Shown here: in pieces, positions 24,907 through 33,046 of the stretch | Layout: each line of letters begins with the position of its first letter | Position numbering within the stretch: position 1 is the stretch's first letter | NCBI RefSeq assembly: GCF_002205645.1 | Contig: NZ_NIOF01000009.1 | Location: 124,001 to 188,000 of the forward strand | Direction: 5' to 3' | Length of the DNA: 64,000 nucleotides | Source of the DNA: Roseateles aquatilis | GTDB lineage: Bacteria > Pseudomonadota > Gammaproteobacteria > Burkholderiales > Burkholderiaceae_C | Program-made: the position numbers and the translations under genes | Notes under the pieces: model-generated | Databases searched by the model: none | The model's input: only the letters and a program-made list of their open reading frames with translations | Told to the model about the DNA's origin: nothing

Positions 24907-26436
24907 ATGCATCCGCTCGCCACGCCGTTCTCCAGCCATTTCGTCGCCGATCCGCTGATCGACGATGGTCCGTCGTCGAAGGGTGTCGTCGATCCGCCTT
25001 CGACCAGCGGATTCGGCGCGTGCGCGGATGGCGCGACATCGACAGCACCCGCGACGCCTTCGCCGCCATCGGATGCCGCGCTCATCGACGAAATCGCGGA
25101 CGCGCTGAGCGTGGACGCGCGCGAGCAGACCGGTGCCTGCGCGCGGCACCTGACGCGGGGACTCGATCTGCTGGCGGCGCCGGGCTCGCCGGCCGCGCAG
25201 GCGGACCGGTTCATCGTCGACGGTGATCCAGAGGGCTTGCCGGCAGACCTGCGCCAACGCGCGACCGACGCACTGGACGGAGATCCTGATCGCGACCGAC
25301 CTTGCGGGCGCCTGCGTGCGCTGATCACCACGCTGGTGTCCGCGTTCGGCGGCGCCTCGCAGTGGCTGGACGCGCGGCCGGTCGGACGGACGGTCCTGAA
25401 CCTCGCGCACTGCGCGGTGCGCAGTGTCGGCTCGGTCGCGTTGCCGACGATGGCGCGCCAGGGCATCGGACGCGCGCTGGACCTCGCCATGAGCGAAGGC
25501 CTGTCGGAGACGGCACGAACGGTGATGTCCTGCGCCTGCCTGGCCGTGCCCGCGGTCGGGCAGGCCGTGCTGCTGGTGCGTGACGAGCGGCGCGGCGAGG
25601 CGACCGGGTACTCGCGCGCCACGCGCGTCGTGCTGATGGCGCTACCGACCGCGGCAGGCGCGCTGGGGCTGGCCAGCGGCACGTTGTTGAACGCCGGCAC
25701 CCGATTCGCCGAGGTCGTGCTCTACCCGCTGATGCGCGACGCCGTGCAGGCGAGATGGCCGATGGCCACGCAGCCCGACAGCGGGCCGACGCGAGGCTCG
25801 CTGGCGCTCACCAGCCTGGGCTACGCGATCAATCAACTGGCGGTGAGTCGGGCCTTCGCCGTCGCGCCGGATGTCGACCTTGCCGCGGGGGCGGTGCTGA
25901 CCCAGGGCGTCGTGGCGCGCGGTGTGGCCAACTGGGCCGGCGAGGCGGTGGACCTGTGGTCCCTGCTGATGCTGCATCACGCCTGCCGCCACGGCCTGGG
26001 CACGCAGCCACGGACGCGCGTGGGCACCGGCAGCGCGACGCAGGCGATGACGACCATGAGGCACTGGGACACGATGGCCGCGCGCGGTGCCTTCGTCGCG
26101 GGCTTCAATCAGCTCTATGACTCGCTGCTCGCGGAGAACACGCTGACCCGCGCATGGCGTCCGAGCGTCGGCGATGCGCGGGCGTTCCAGGCGGCGGACT
26201 GGACGACCGAGGGCATCGTCGGCGGACTCACCGTGTTGACCTACGGCTTCTGGACCGACCCGCTGCACGCGCGGGGCGCGACGTTGCAGACGCTGGATGA
26301 AGCCCACCGCGGCGAGCGCGCGCCGCGGCAGTACGCCGGCAATCGCGCCGAGCCGGCCGTGGCGGGGTTGGGCATGGGGACCGTGGAGCTCGTGGCCTAT
26401 CGCGACGCGGCGGACCGCCGCGTCGCGCGCGCGTGA
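24907..26436 (+). CDS. Unrecognised 509-residue protein
   Basis: I do not recognise a family. The first 60 residues are Ser/Thr/Pro/Ala-rich and probably disordered, without a signal peptide. Residues about 60-140 are charged and helical; 150-300 hold several short hydrophobic helices (e.g. VMSCACLAVPAVGQAVLLV, VVLMALPTAAGALGLASG) that are marginal as membrane spans. The C-terminal third is again mixed helical with LWSLLMLHHACRHGLG. Codon use is like that of the neighbours. A disordered N-terminus without signal and a modular helical body are features of secreted effectors of type III systems, but I see no promoter motif or secretion genes here to support that. It stands alone between two operons. 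Confidence 0.6.
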   Translation: MHPLATPFSSHFVADPLIDDGPSSKGVVDPPSTSGFGACADGATSTAPATPSPPSDAALIDEIADALSVDAREQTGACARHLTRGLDLLAAPGSPAAQADRFIVDGDPEGLPADLRQRATDALDGDPDRDRPCGRLRALITTLVSAFGGASQWLDARPVGRTVLNLAHCAVRSVGSVALPTMARQGIGRALDLAMSEGLSETARTVMSCACLAVPAVGQAVLLVRDERRGEATGYSRATRVVLMALPTAAGALGLASGTLLNAGTRFAEVVLYPLMRDAVQARWPMATQPDSGPTRGSLALTSLGYAINQLAVSRAFAVAPDVDLAAGAVLTQGVVARGVANWAGEAVDLWSLLMLHHACRHGLGTQPRTRVGTGSATQAMTTMRHWDTMAARGAFVAGFNQLYDSLLAENTLTRAWRPSVGDARAFQAADWTTEGIVGGLTVLTYGFWTDPLHARGATLQTLDEAHRGERAPRQYAGNRAEPAVAGLGMGTVELVAYRDAADRRVARA

Positions 26437-26479
26437 TCCGGCCGGGGCGCAGGCGAGGCGCCTCGCTCGTGCGTCGAAT

Positions 26480-26517
26480 GAAAAAGCGCCGCCGCCCGCG
26501 GGCGCGGACGGCGGCGC
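26480..26517 (-). terminator. Rho-independent terminator of tctBA
   Basis: On the minus strand GCGCCGCCG pairs with CGGCGGCGC, followed by TTTTT at 26485-26481. It sits 25 bp after the tctA stop. Confidence 0.8.
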
Positions 26518-26542
26518 GAAGGCGCCTGATCGAGGGGGGACC

Positions 26543-28072
26543 TCAGGCCGCCTGCGGCGTCACCCCGCCGTCCTTGCCTTTGCCTTTGCCTGGGTTCTTC
26601 CTGGCGTTCAGGATGAATGCGATCAACTGCCAGCCGATGAACAGCGCCATCACGCCCAGCAGCGTCGCGCTGATCGGACGGGTCACGAAGACATCGAAGT
26701 GGCCGCGGCTGATCAGCATCGCGCGCCGGAAGTTCTCTTCCAGCATCGGGCCCAGGATGAAGCCCAGCATCAGCGGCGCGGGGTCCATGTCCAGGCGCAT
26801 GAAGATGTAGCCCGCCAGGCCGAACACCGCGGTGACGAAGATGTCGTCGAGGTTGTTGTTGACGCTGTAGGTGCCGATGCAGCAGAAGAACAGGATCGAC
26901 GGGAACAGCACGTTGTACGGGATCTTGAAGACCGACAGCCAGTAGCGCACCAGCGGCACATTCAGCACCACCAGGAACACGTTGCCGATCCACATGCTCG
27001 CGACCAGGCCCCAGAAGATGTCCGGGTGGCCGCCGATCATGTTGGGACCCGGCTGGATGCCCTTGATGATGAAGGCCGCCATCATCAGCGCCATCACCGG
27101 GTTCTCCGGGATGCCGATGCTCATCAGCGGGATGAAGCTGGTGCGGGCGGCCGCCTCGTCGGCCGCGGCCTGGCCGGCCACGCCCTCGATGGCGCCGTCG
27201 CCGATCTCGTCGCGGTACTTGCTGACCTTCTTGTCCAGCGCGTAGGCCGCGAACTGTGCGATCGTCGGGCCGCCGCCGGGCAGGATGCCCAGGACCGAGC
27301 CCACCACGCTGCCGCGCAGCGCGCTCGGGATGATGCGCTTGAACTCGGGCCAGGTCGGCATCAGGTGGATCTTGCCGTTGAAGGGCGTGCGCTCGTTCTT
27401 CGCGTCCAGGTTCTTGGAGATCTCGGCGATGCCGAAGCAACCCAGCGCGATGCTCACCAGGCCGACGCCTTCCGCCAGGAAGGGCATGTCGAAGGTGTAG
27501 CGCTCCAGGCCGCTGTTGACGTCGGTGCCGATCTGGCCGAAGAGCACGCCGATCAGGCACATCGCCAGGCCGTTGAGCAGGCTGCCCGTGGTCACGAAGC
27601 TCACGCACAGGAAGCCCAGCAGCATCAGCGCGCAGTAGTCGGCCGGCCCGAACAGGAAGGCCACCTCACCCAGCGTCGGCGCCAGGCAGGACAGCACGAC
27701 GATGGCGACGGTGCCGCCGATGAAGCTCGAGATGCCGGCGGTGAACAGCGCCAGCCCCGTCTTCCCCTTGAGCGTCATCTGGTACCCGTCGATGCAGGCC
27801 ACGATGGAGCTGGCATGCGGGATCTTCATCGTGATGGCGCTGACGCTGTCGCCGTACTGCGCGCCGTAGTAGATGCCGGCGAGCATGATCAGCGCGCCGT
27901 TGACGGGGATGGAGTAGGTCAGCGGCAGCAGCACGCTGATCGTGGCCAGCGGGCCCAGGCCCGGCAGCAGGCCGACGAGGGTGCCGACGACGCAGCCGAT
28001 GGCGCAGAACATCAGGTTCTGCCAGGTCAGCGCGTGCTCGAACCCGAACGCGAGGTTGTGGAGGATTTCCAT
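26543..28072 (-). CDS. tctA: Tripartite tricarboxylate transporter large permease TctA
   Basis: A 509-residue polytopic protein with about twelve hydrophobic segments. The TctA hallmarks GCVVGTLVGLLPGLGPLAT, GIYYGAQYGDSVSAI near the start and SVLGILPGGGPTIAQFAAYALDKK in the middle are intact. TTT permeases import carboxylates with the help of a periplasmic Bug/TctC receptor and the small TctB subunit. tctB is directly upstream with a 1-bp gap. No tctC gene adjoins. A strong terminator follows. Confidence 0.95.
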   Translation of the reverse strand: MEILHNLAFGFEHALTWQNLMFCAIGCVVGTLVGLLPGLGPLATISVLLPLTYSIPVNGALIMLAGIYYGAQYGDSVSAITMKIPHASSIVACIDGYQMTLKGKTGLALFTAGISSFIGGTVAIVVLSCLAPTLGEVAFLFGPADYCALMLLGFLCVSFVTTGSLLNGLAMCLIGVLFGQIGTDVNSGLERYTFDMPFLAEGVGLVSIALGCFGIAEISKNLDAKNERTPFNGKIHLMPTWPEFKRIIPSALRGSVVGSVLGILPGGGPTIAQFAAYALDKKVSKYRDEIGDGAIEGVAGQAAADEAAARTSFIPLMSIGIPENPVMALMMAAFIIKGIQPGPNMIGGHPDIFWGLVASMWIGNVFLVVLNVPLVRYWLSVFKIPYNVLFPSILFFCCIGTYSVNNNLDDIFVTAVFGLAGYIFMRLDMDPAPLMLGFILGPMLEENFRRAMLISRGHFDVFVTRPISATLLGVMALFIGWQLIAFILNARKNPGKGKGKDGGVTPQAA

Positions 28073-28073
28073 G

Positions 28074-28496
28074 TCAGAGCAGCGGCAGGTTGAGACCGAG
28101 GAACTTCTGGAAGGCGAAGGCGATCGCCAGCAGTCCGGCGGAGATCGCCAGGTTGCGCTTCCAGGAGTACGAGCTGCCCGCGGCCGTCGAGATGAAGACC
28201 ATCACCACGATGCCGACCGACATGTTGACGAAGCGGGACACCAGCGAGAAGGCGCACAGCGCGGCGATGATCAGGCCGATGTTCTTGATGGTGAAGGTCA
28301 TCGGCGGGCCGCCGGCGACGATGCCCCGCACGATGGTGGCGAGCGCCACGATGCCCAGCAGGACGCTGATCATCAGCGGGAACATGCCAGCGCCGGCATG
28401 GTCCATGCGGCCGATGGGGTAACGCAGCGCGCCGAGTCCGAAGAACAGGGCGACCGCGGCGAGGAAGAAGCCTCGCGCAAGAGAGCGGTTGATCAT
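28074..28496 (-). CDS. tctB: Tripartite tricarboxylate transporter small permease TctB
   Basis: 140 residues, four hydrophobic helices. The opening INRSLARGFFLAAVALFFGLGALRYPIGRMDHAGAGMFP is typical of TctB-family small subunits (GPGxFP-like motif before helix 2). The ATG at 28496 is taken as start; a GTG at 28502 is possible and neither has a clear SD. It assists TctA in TTT transport. Upstream lies a LysR remnant rather than the usual receptor gene. Confidence 0.88.
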   Translation of the reverse strand: MINRSLARGFFLAAVALFFGLGALRYPIGRMDHAGAGMFPLMISVLLGIVALATIVRGIVAGGPPMTFTIKNIGLIIAALCAFSLVSRFVNMSVGIVVMVFISTAAGSSYSWKRNLAISAGLLAIAFAFQKFLGLNLPLL

Positions 28497-28675
28497 TTGC
28501 ACACCAGGGGAGGGGGAACTGACATGCCGCCATGGTTCCGGCGCGCCGCCCCGATGTCATACGCGTTTCCCGCAAAACCGCGGGTGCTCGAGACGTCGGA
28601 CAGGTTGCCGACAGATTCAAGTCAAGAAGTCGTTCAGGAGTCGTAAAGGGCTCATGAACACGGGCGAGATCGACC

Positions 28676-28885
28676 TCACGCCACGACCCGTGAGACCTGC
28701 TCGCGCAGCCATCGCTGTGCCGCGTGACCGTGATTGCGCTCGTGCCAGACCATCGCGAGCTCGAAGCCGTCGATGGGGAACGGCGGCTCCAGCATCTGCA
28801 GCCCGGCGGCGCGGCCCTTGACCAGACGTTCCGGCACCGGCGCGACTGCCACCAGGACGATTGTTCCGAGAAGAAGGAAAGGGGG
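28676..28885 (-). pseudogene. 3' remnant of a LysR-family regulator gene
   Basis: Reading the minus strand from 28885 to the TGA at 28678 gives about 69 codons. From codon 7 on they match the C-terminal end of LysR effector domains: TIVLVAVAPVPERLVKG, PPFPIDGFELAMVWHERNH and AAQRWLREQVSRVVA. There is no start codon, and the HTH and most of the effector domain are missing. The break lies about 28865-28875, a few bases from the stop of the cyanophycinase-like gene. No other part of the gene occurs in the window. Confidence 0.8.
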
Positions 28886-29773
28886 TCAGGCGTTGCCCAG
28901 CGTGGGGGGCGACACCAGCGTCTCCAGCACCCGGCGCAAATGCGGCGCCACGGGCGAGCGCGCGTTGTCCAGGTCGAGTGACGTGCCGGCGGGCAGCAAA
29001 TAGAAGCCGACGTTCTCCAGCGCCACGACATCGCCGGCCGCGGACGCGGGCCCCCGCCGATCGGACATCCGCGTGCCGTCGATCACCGTGACCGCGCCAG
29101 CGCCGACCACGCGGAGCCCTTCTCCGGGTCGAAGGAGCAGCATGGTGTCCTCGTCGATGCCCACGCCGATGCGGCGCGGGTCCAGCGTCACCAGATGCAG
29201 CAGCCGCGCATGGCGCTTGCGTTGGGCGAAGTGCTGATCGATCACCAGCCTCGGCAGCAGATCGAGCCCCGGATGCAGCGGATAGGCGTCGTCCGGCCCG
29301 GCGAATTGATCATCCAGGTCGCCGACCGGCATGTGCGTTCCCAGCGCCGATGCGCCCGCGCTGGTGCCGGCGATGAGCAGCTCGCCACCGGCATGGCGCT
29401 CGCGGATCAGCGCGTGGAGCGGCGTGCCGCCGACGACCTCGACGAGGCGTTCCTGATCGCCGCCCGTCATGAACAGCAGGCGCGCGCCGCGCACGCGATC
29501 GAGCGTGGCCGGGTCGGCGGCGGCCTCGCGGTCGCGCACGTCCAGCCAATGCGGCCGCGCGCCCAGTTCACGGAAGGCGGGTTCGTAGTAGGACCAGAGG
29601 AGTTCAGGCTCGCCGCTGGCGGTGCTGAGGACCGCGATGTCCGGTGGCGAGGCACCGCCGACGTGCAGCTCGGCGACCAATGCCCGCAGGACTTCCCGTC
29701 GATCGAGACGGTCCTCGTTGCCGCCGATCAGGGCGAGCGGGGCGGGGAGGGGGAAGTGAGTCGGGGAGCGCAT
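28886..29773 (-). CDS. Cyanophycinase-like peptidase (S51 family)
   Basis: 295 residues. It has LALIGGNEDRLDRREVL at the start, LLFMTGGDQERLVEVVGGTPL, the nucleophile motif IAGTSAGASALG (catalytic Ser) and a VIDQHFAQRKRHARL segment, all in the order seen in cyanophycinases. Those enzymes cut the multi-L-arginyl-poly-L-aspartate storage polymer into Asp-Arg dipeptides. No cyanophycin synthetase is in the window, so the substrate may be a related beta-Asp peptide. The start codon lies 3 nt after the CCA of the tRNA-Ser gene, so no separate leader or ribosome site exists. Its 3' end abuts the LysR remnant. Confidence 0.85.
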   Translation of the reverse strand: MRSPTHFPLPAPLALIGGNEDRLDRREVLRALVAELHVGGASPPDIAVLSTASGEPELLWSYYEPAFRELGARPHWLDVRDREAAADPATLDRVRGARLLFMTGGDQERLVEVVGGTPLHALIRERHAGGELLIAGTSAGASALGTHMPVGDLDDQFAGPDDAYPLHPGLDLLPRLVIDQHFAQRKRHARLLHLVTLDPRRIGVGIDEDTMLLLRPGEGLRVVGAGAVTVIDGTRMSDRRGPASAAGDVVALENVGFYLLPAGTSLDLDNARSPVAPHLRRVLETLVSPPTLGNA

Positions 29774-29776
29774 CGC

Positions 29777-29866
29777 TGGCGGAGACGGTGAGATTCGAAC
29801 TCACGGAGGGCGCGAACCCTCGGCGGTTTTCAAGACCGCTGCCTTAAACCACTCGGCCACGTCTCC
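29777..29866 (-). tRNA. tRNA-Ser (anticodon UGA)
   Basis: The minus strand gives a 90-nt class II tRNA: acceptor GGAGACG pairs with CGTCTCC, the anticodon loop is CTTGAAA within the GCGGT/ACCGC stem, a long variable arm follows, and the T-loop TTCGAATC is intact. The discriminator G and CCA are encoded. It reads UCA codons. Confidence 0.97.
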
Positions 29867-29906
29867 CGGAAGAGAAGGGGCGCATTGTAAGCGCCGGCTG
29901 GGCGTC

Positions 29907-30737
29907 TCAATCCTCGCCGGGCTTCTTCGCCTGCACGCAGCCGACCTGGATGATCTCCTGCACCTGCCCGTCCGCGACGCGGGCCGCCGTGAGTTCGCCC
30001 CCCCAGACGCAGCCCGTGTCCAGCGCCAGTAGATCGGGGCGCTGGACCAGCCCCAGCGTCGACCAGTGACCGAACGCCGTCGGGTGCCCCGCCGTGCGGC
30101 GGCCCGGCACGTCGAACCACGGCATGAATCCGGGCGGCGCCGTGCCCAGGCCTTCCTTCGTCTTGAAGTCCAGCTTGCCCTTGGCATTGCAGAAGCGGAT
30201 CCGGGTCAGCACGTTGATGATGAAACGCAGCCGCGGCACGCCGCTCAGATCGTCCTGCCAGCGGTCTGGCTCGTTGCCGTACATCTGCGGCAGGAAGTCC
30301 GCCAGGTCCGGCCCGGCCAGCAGCGCGTGGACCTCGTCCGCCAGCGCCAGCGTCTGGTCGGCGTCCCATTGCGGCACCACGCCGGCGTGCACCATCAGCC
30401 AGCCCTGCGACCGCATCGCCAGCCGCTGCCGTCGCAGCCACTCCAGCAGCGGCTCCCGGTCCGACGCGTTCAGGATCGCGTCCAGGGTGTCCCCCTTGTG
30501 CGGGGCACGCACCCCCGCGGCGGTGGCCAGCAGGTGCAGGTCGTGGTTGCCGAGCAGGCATTGCGCCGCGTCGCCCAGCGATTGCAGGCGGCGCAGCGTG
30601 GTGAGGGAGTCGGGCCCTCGGTTGACGAGGTCGCCCAGCAGATAGAGACGGTCGCGGGAGGGGGAGAAATCGATCTTTTCCAGCAGCCGGGCGAGCGCGT
30701 CGCAGCAGCCCTGGAGATCGCCGATGAGGTAATGCAT
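29907..30737 (-). CDS. apaH: Bis(5'-nucleosyl)-tetraphosphatase, symmetrical
   Basis: 276 residues from the ATG at 30737 (MHYLIGDLQGC); a GTG 27 bp upstream would add nine residues. Metallophosphoesterase motifs GDLQGC, GDLVNRGPDS and GNHDLHLL are present, followed by MVHAGVVPQW and the late HPTAFGHWSTLGL. The enzyme cleaves Ap4A to two ADP. It lies alone on the minus strand, head to head with the CNNM/CBS gene and about 100 bp apart. Confidence 0.95.
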   Translation of the reverse strand: MHYLIGDLQGCCDALARLLEKIDFSPSRDRLYLLGDLVNRGPDSLTTLRRLQSLGDAAQCLLGNHDLHLLATAAGVRAPHKGDTLDAILNASDREPLLEWLRRQRLAMRSQGWLMVHAGVVPQWDADQTLALADEVHALLAGPDLADFLPQMYGNEPDRWQDDLSGVPRLRFIINVLTRIRFCNAKGKLDFKTKEGLGTAPPGFMPWFDVPGRRTAGHPTAFGHWSTLGLVQRPDLLALDTGCVWGGELTAARVADGQVQEIIQVGCVQAKKPGED

Positions 30738-30836
30738 AGGGGGATTTTGCGGTGTCGACGTCACACAGGCTCTGCTAACCTTGCCGACCTTGTGTTTTGG
30801 GCGCGACTACGGGTTACCACCGGGTCCGCGCTGTCA

Positions 30837-32138
30837 ATGGATACCGCCCTAGTTCTCTTCCTGATACTGCTCAACGGATTGTTCGCCATGTCGGAGATGG
30901 CCCTCACGGCCTCCCGCAAGGCACGCTTGCAAGTCATGGTGGAGAGCGGCGAGGGCGGCGCGCAGGCCGCGATGGACCTGCACGAGAACCCCACGAAGTT
31001 CCTCTCCACCGTGCAGATCGGCATCACCTCCATCGGCGTGCTCAACGGCATCGTCGGCGAGGCCGCGTTCTCCGGTCCGGTCGCGGAACTGCTGCGCGCC
31101 CACACGCCGATGACCGAACGCGCCGCGGAGATCACCGCCATCGGCCTGGTCGTCATGGTGCTGACCTTCGTGACCATCATCTTCGGCGAGCTGGTGCCCA
31201 AGCGCCTGGGCCAGATGTACCCCGAGAACGTCGCCCGCCTGGTCGCGCCGCCGATGGAGATCATGTCGCTGGTGACGCGGCCCTTCGTCAAGCTGCTGAG
31301 CTTCTGCACCGAGTTCACGCTGAAGCTGCTCGGCATGGGCGGCCGCGCGAACCGCGCGGTGACGGAAGAAGAGATCGCCGCCAGCCTCGACGAAGGTCGC
31401 GATGCCGGCGTGATCGAGGAACACGAGCACCAGATGGTGCGCAACGTGTTCCGGCTGGACGAGCGCCAGATCGGCTCGATGATGATTCCGCGCGCGGAAA
31501 TCGCCTGGCTCGACGCCACCGACCGTCCCGATCAGGTGCTGCAGATCCTGCGCGCGCACGGCTATAGCCGTTACCCGGTCTGCCGCGGCGGCCTGCACGA
31601 CGTGGTCGGCGTGGTGAGCGCCCAGAACCTGCTCGCGCGCGCGCTGGCCGGGGAGCCGCTGGACCTGTCGACCGGTCTGGAAGCGCCGGTGTTCGTGCCC
31701 GAGACGCTGTCCGGCATGGAGCTGCTGGCCCACATGCGGCGGGCGGAGACGCCGCTGGTGTTCGTCGTCGACGAGTACGGCGAAGTGCAGGGCGTCGTCG
31801 CGATGCGCGACGTGCTGGAGGCCATCGCGGGCGAGTTCAACTCGTCCGATGGCGAGGATGCCTGGGCGGTGCAACGCGAGGACGGCAGCTGGCTGATGGA
31901 CGGCCTGATCCCGGTCACCGAGCTGAAGGACCGCCTGGAATTGAAGGAACTGCCCGAGGAGGATCGTGGGCGCTACAACACCCTGGCCGGCATGGTGATG
32001 CTGCTGCTGGGGCGTTTGCCGCGCACGGCCGACGTGGTGGAGTGGGACGCGTGGAGATTCGAGGTGGTTGACCTCGACGGCAAGCGTGTGGACAAGGTGC
32101 TGGTCTCGAGACTGGCCGACGATGGAGTGACTGTATGA
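30837..32138 (+). CDS. CNNM/CorC-type transporter-associated protein with CBS domains (hemolysin family)
   Basis: 433 residues. The N-terminal DUF21/CNNM domain (1-190) has helices with LLNGLFAMSEMALTASRKARL and TIIFGELVPKRLGQ. Two CBS domains span about 215-340 (MMIPRAEIAWLDA, FVVDEYGEVQGVVAMRDVLEAI), and the CorC_HlyC transporter-associated domain ends the protein. The family is linked to divalent cation (Mg/Co) efflux, despite the name hemolysin. Its stop overlaps the next start (ATGA). Confidence 0.92.
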   Translation: MDTALVLFLILLNGLFAMSEMALTASRKARLQVMVESGEGGAQAAMDLHENPTKFLSTVQIGITSIGVLNGIVGEAAFSGPVAELLRAHTPMTERAAEITAIGLVVMVLTFVTIIFGELVPKRLGQMYPENVARLVAPPMEIMSLVTRPFVKLLSFCTEFTLKLLGMGGRANRAVTEEEIAASLDEGRDAGVIEEHEHQMVRNVFRLDERQIGSMMIPRAEIAWLDATDRPDQVLQILRAHGYSRYPVCRGGLHDVVGVVSAQNLLARALAGEPLDLSTGLEAPVFVPETLSGMELLAHMRRAETPLVFVVDEYGEVQGVVAMRDVLEAIAGEFNSSDGEDAWAVQREDGSWLMDGLIPVTELKDRLELKELPEEDRGRYNTLAGMVMLLLGRLPRTADVVEWDAWRFEVVDLDGKRVDKVLVSRLADDGVTV

Positions 32139-32881
32139 GCAACCCCCCGATGTATGACAACCTGGTGCCGGTGGACCGGGTGCAGCACAAGAACACCCGC
32201 ATGAAAGGCGGCGTGTCGTCCCTGGATCGCCTGCGCGGCCTGAACTCGCTGTTCATCGCCGTGGCCGAATTCGCCGACGCGAGCCTCGAATACCCGGTGG
32301 TGTTCGTGCGCGTGGGCCAGGCCCCGGAAGGCCAGCGCCCGCCGATCGCGCCGCTGGCCGTGTTCGGCCTGAAGCAGGGCAGCAACGTGTTCATCAAGGA
32401 CGACTTGTGGACCGCCCGCTACCTGCCGGCGTATGTGCGCCGTTATCCCTTCGCCATGGCGCGCCTGAGCGACAGCGGCGACGAAATGGCGCTGTGCCTG
32501 GACACCGGCTCCGGCGCGTTCTCCGAGACCGAGGGCGAGCCCCTGTTCAAGGAAGACGGCGAAGCCAGCGACCTGCTGCTCAACGCCAAGCAATTCTGCG
32601 AGGACTTCGAGCGCGAGGCCGAGCGCACGCGCCAGGCCTGCGAAGTGCTGCAGGACCTGAACCTGCTGCAGGACATGCGCTTCGAGGCGCAACTGCCCAG
32701 CGGCGAGAAGCTGGACGTGGACGGCTTCATGACCGTCAACGAGAAGGCCCTGGCCGAACTGCCGGATGAGAAGGTCCTGGAACTGCACCGCAACGGCCTG
32801 CTGGAGCTGATCACCATGCACCGCCTGTCGCTGCGCCACATGAGCCGCCTGGCCCAGCTGTACGTGCCGCCGGCCGCCTGA
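32135..32881 (+). CDS. SapC-family protein
   Basis: 248 residues with features of the SapC family (PF07277-type): the opening NLVPVDRVQHKNTRMK, EYPVVFVRVG, PIAPLAVFGLKQGSNVFI, and RYLPAYVRRYPFAMARL. Homologues occur beside S-layer genes of Campylobacter and many Proteobacteria, but a biochemical role has not been settled. The first codon overlaps the CNNM/CBS stop, so the two genes are co-translated. Two hairpins follow in the 145 bp before pcaB. Confidence 0.85.
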   Translation: MSNPPMYDNLVPVDRVQHKNTRMKGGVSSLDRLRGLNSLFIAVAEFADASLEYPVVFVRVGQAPEGQRPPIAPLAVFGLKQGSNVFIKDDLWTARYLPAYVRRYPFAMARLSDSGDEMALCLDTGSGAFSETEGEPLFKEDGEASDLLLNAKQFCEDFEREAERTRQACEVLQDLNLLQDMRFEAQLPSGEKLDVDGFMTVNEKALAELPDEKVLELHRNGLLELITMHRLSLRHMSRLAQLYVPPAA

Positions 32882-32948
32882 CGGCCCGGCCGGACCGCAG
32901 TCCGGCATGCGACATCCCGGCCCATGCCGGGGCGACAGCCGTCCCAGA

Positions 32949-32967
32949 CAAACCCCAAGCGGGTTTG
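32949..32967 (+). terminator. Hairpin after the SapC-family gene
   Basis: CAAACCC-CAAGC-GGGTTTG is a perfect 7-bp stem, followed by CTTGAG and not by a clear T-run. It may act together with the larger hairpin that follows. Confidence 0.4.
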
Positions 32968-32985
32968 CTTGAGTACGGCGTACGG

Positions 32986-33046
32986 AAAAGCCTCGATAGC
33001 ATCCACTCCCCTCACAAGGATGTTGGATGCTGTTCGAGGCTTTTTT
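32986..33046 (+). promoter_or_regulatory. Terminator-like hairpin enclosing the pcaB start codon
   Basis: AAAAGCCTCGA (32986-32996) pairs with TCGAGGCTTTT (33034-33044), and AGCATCC (32998-33004) pairs with GGATGCT (33025-33031). Six T follow the outer arm (33041-33046). The pcaB ATG (33027) lies in the inner stem and its SD AAGGA in the loop. The T-run is part of codons 5-7 of pcaB. Confidence 0.65.
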
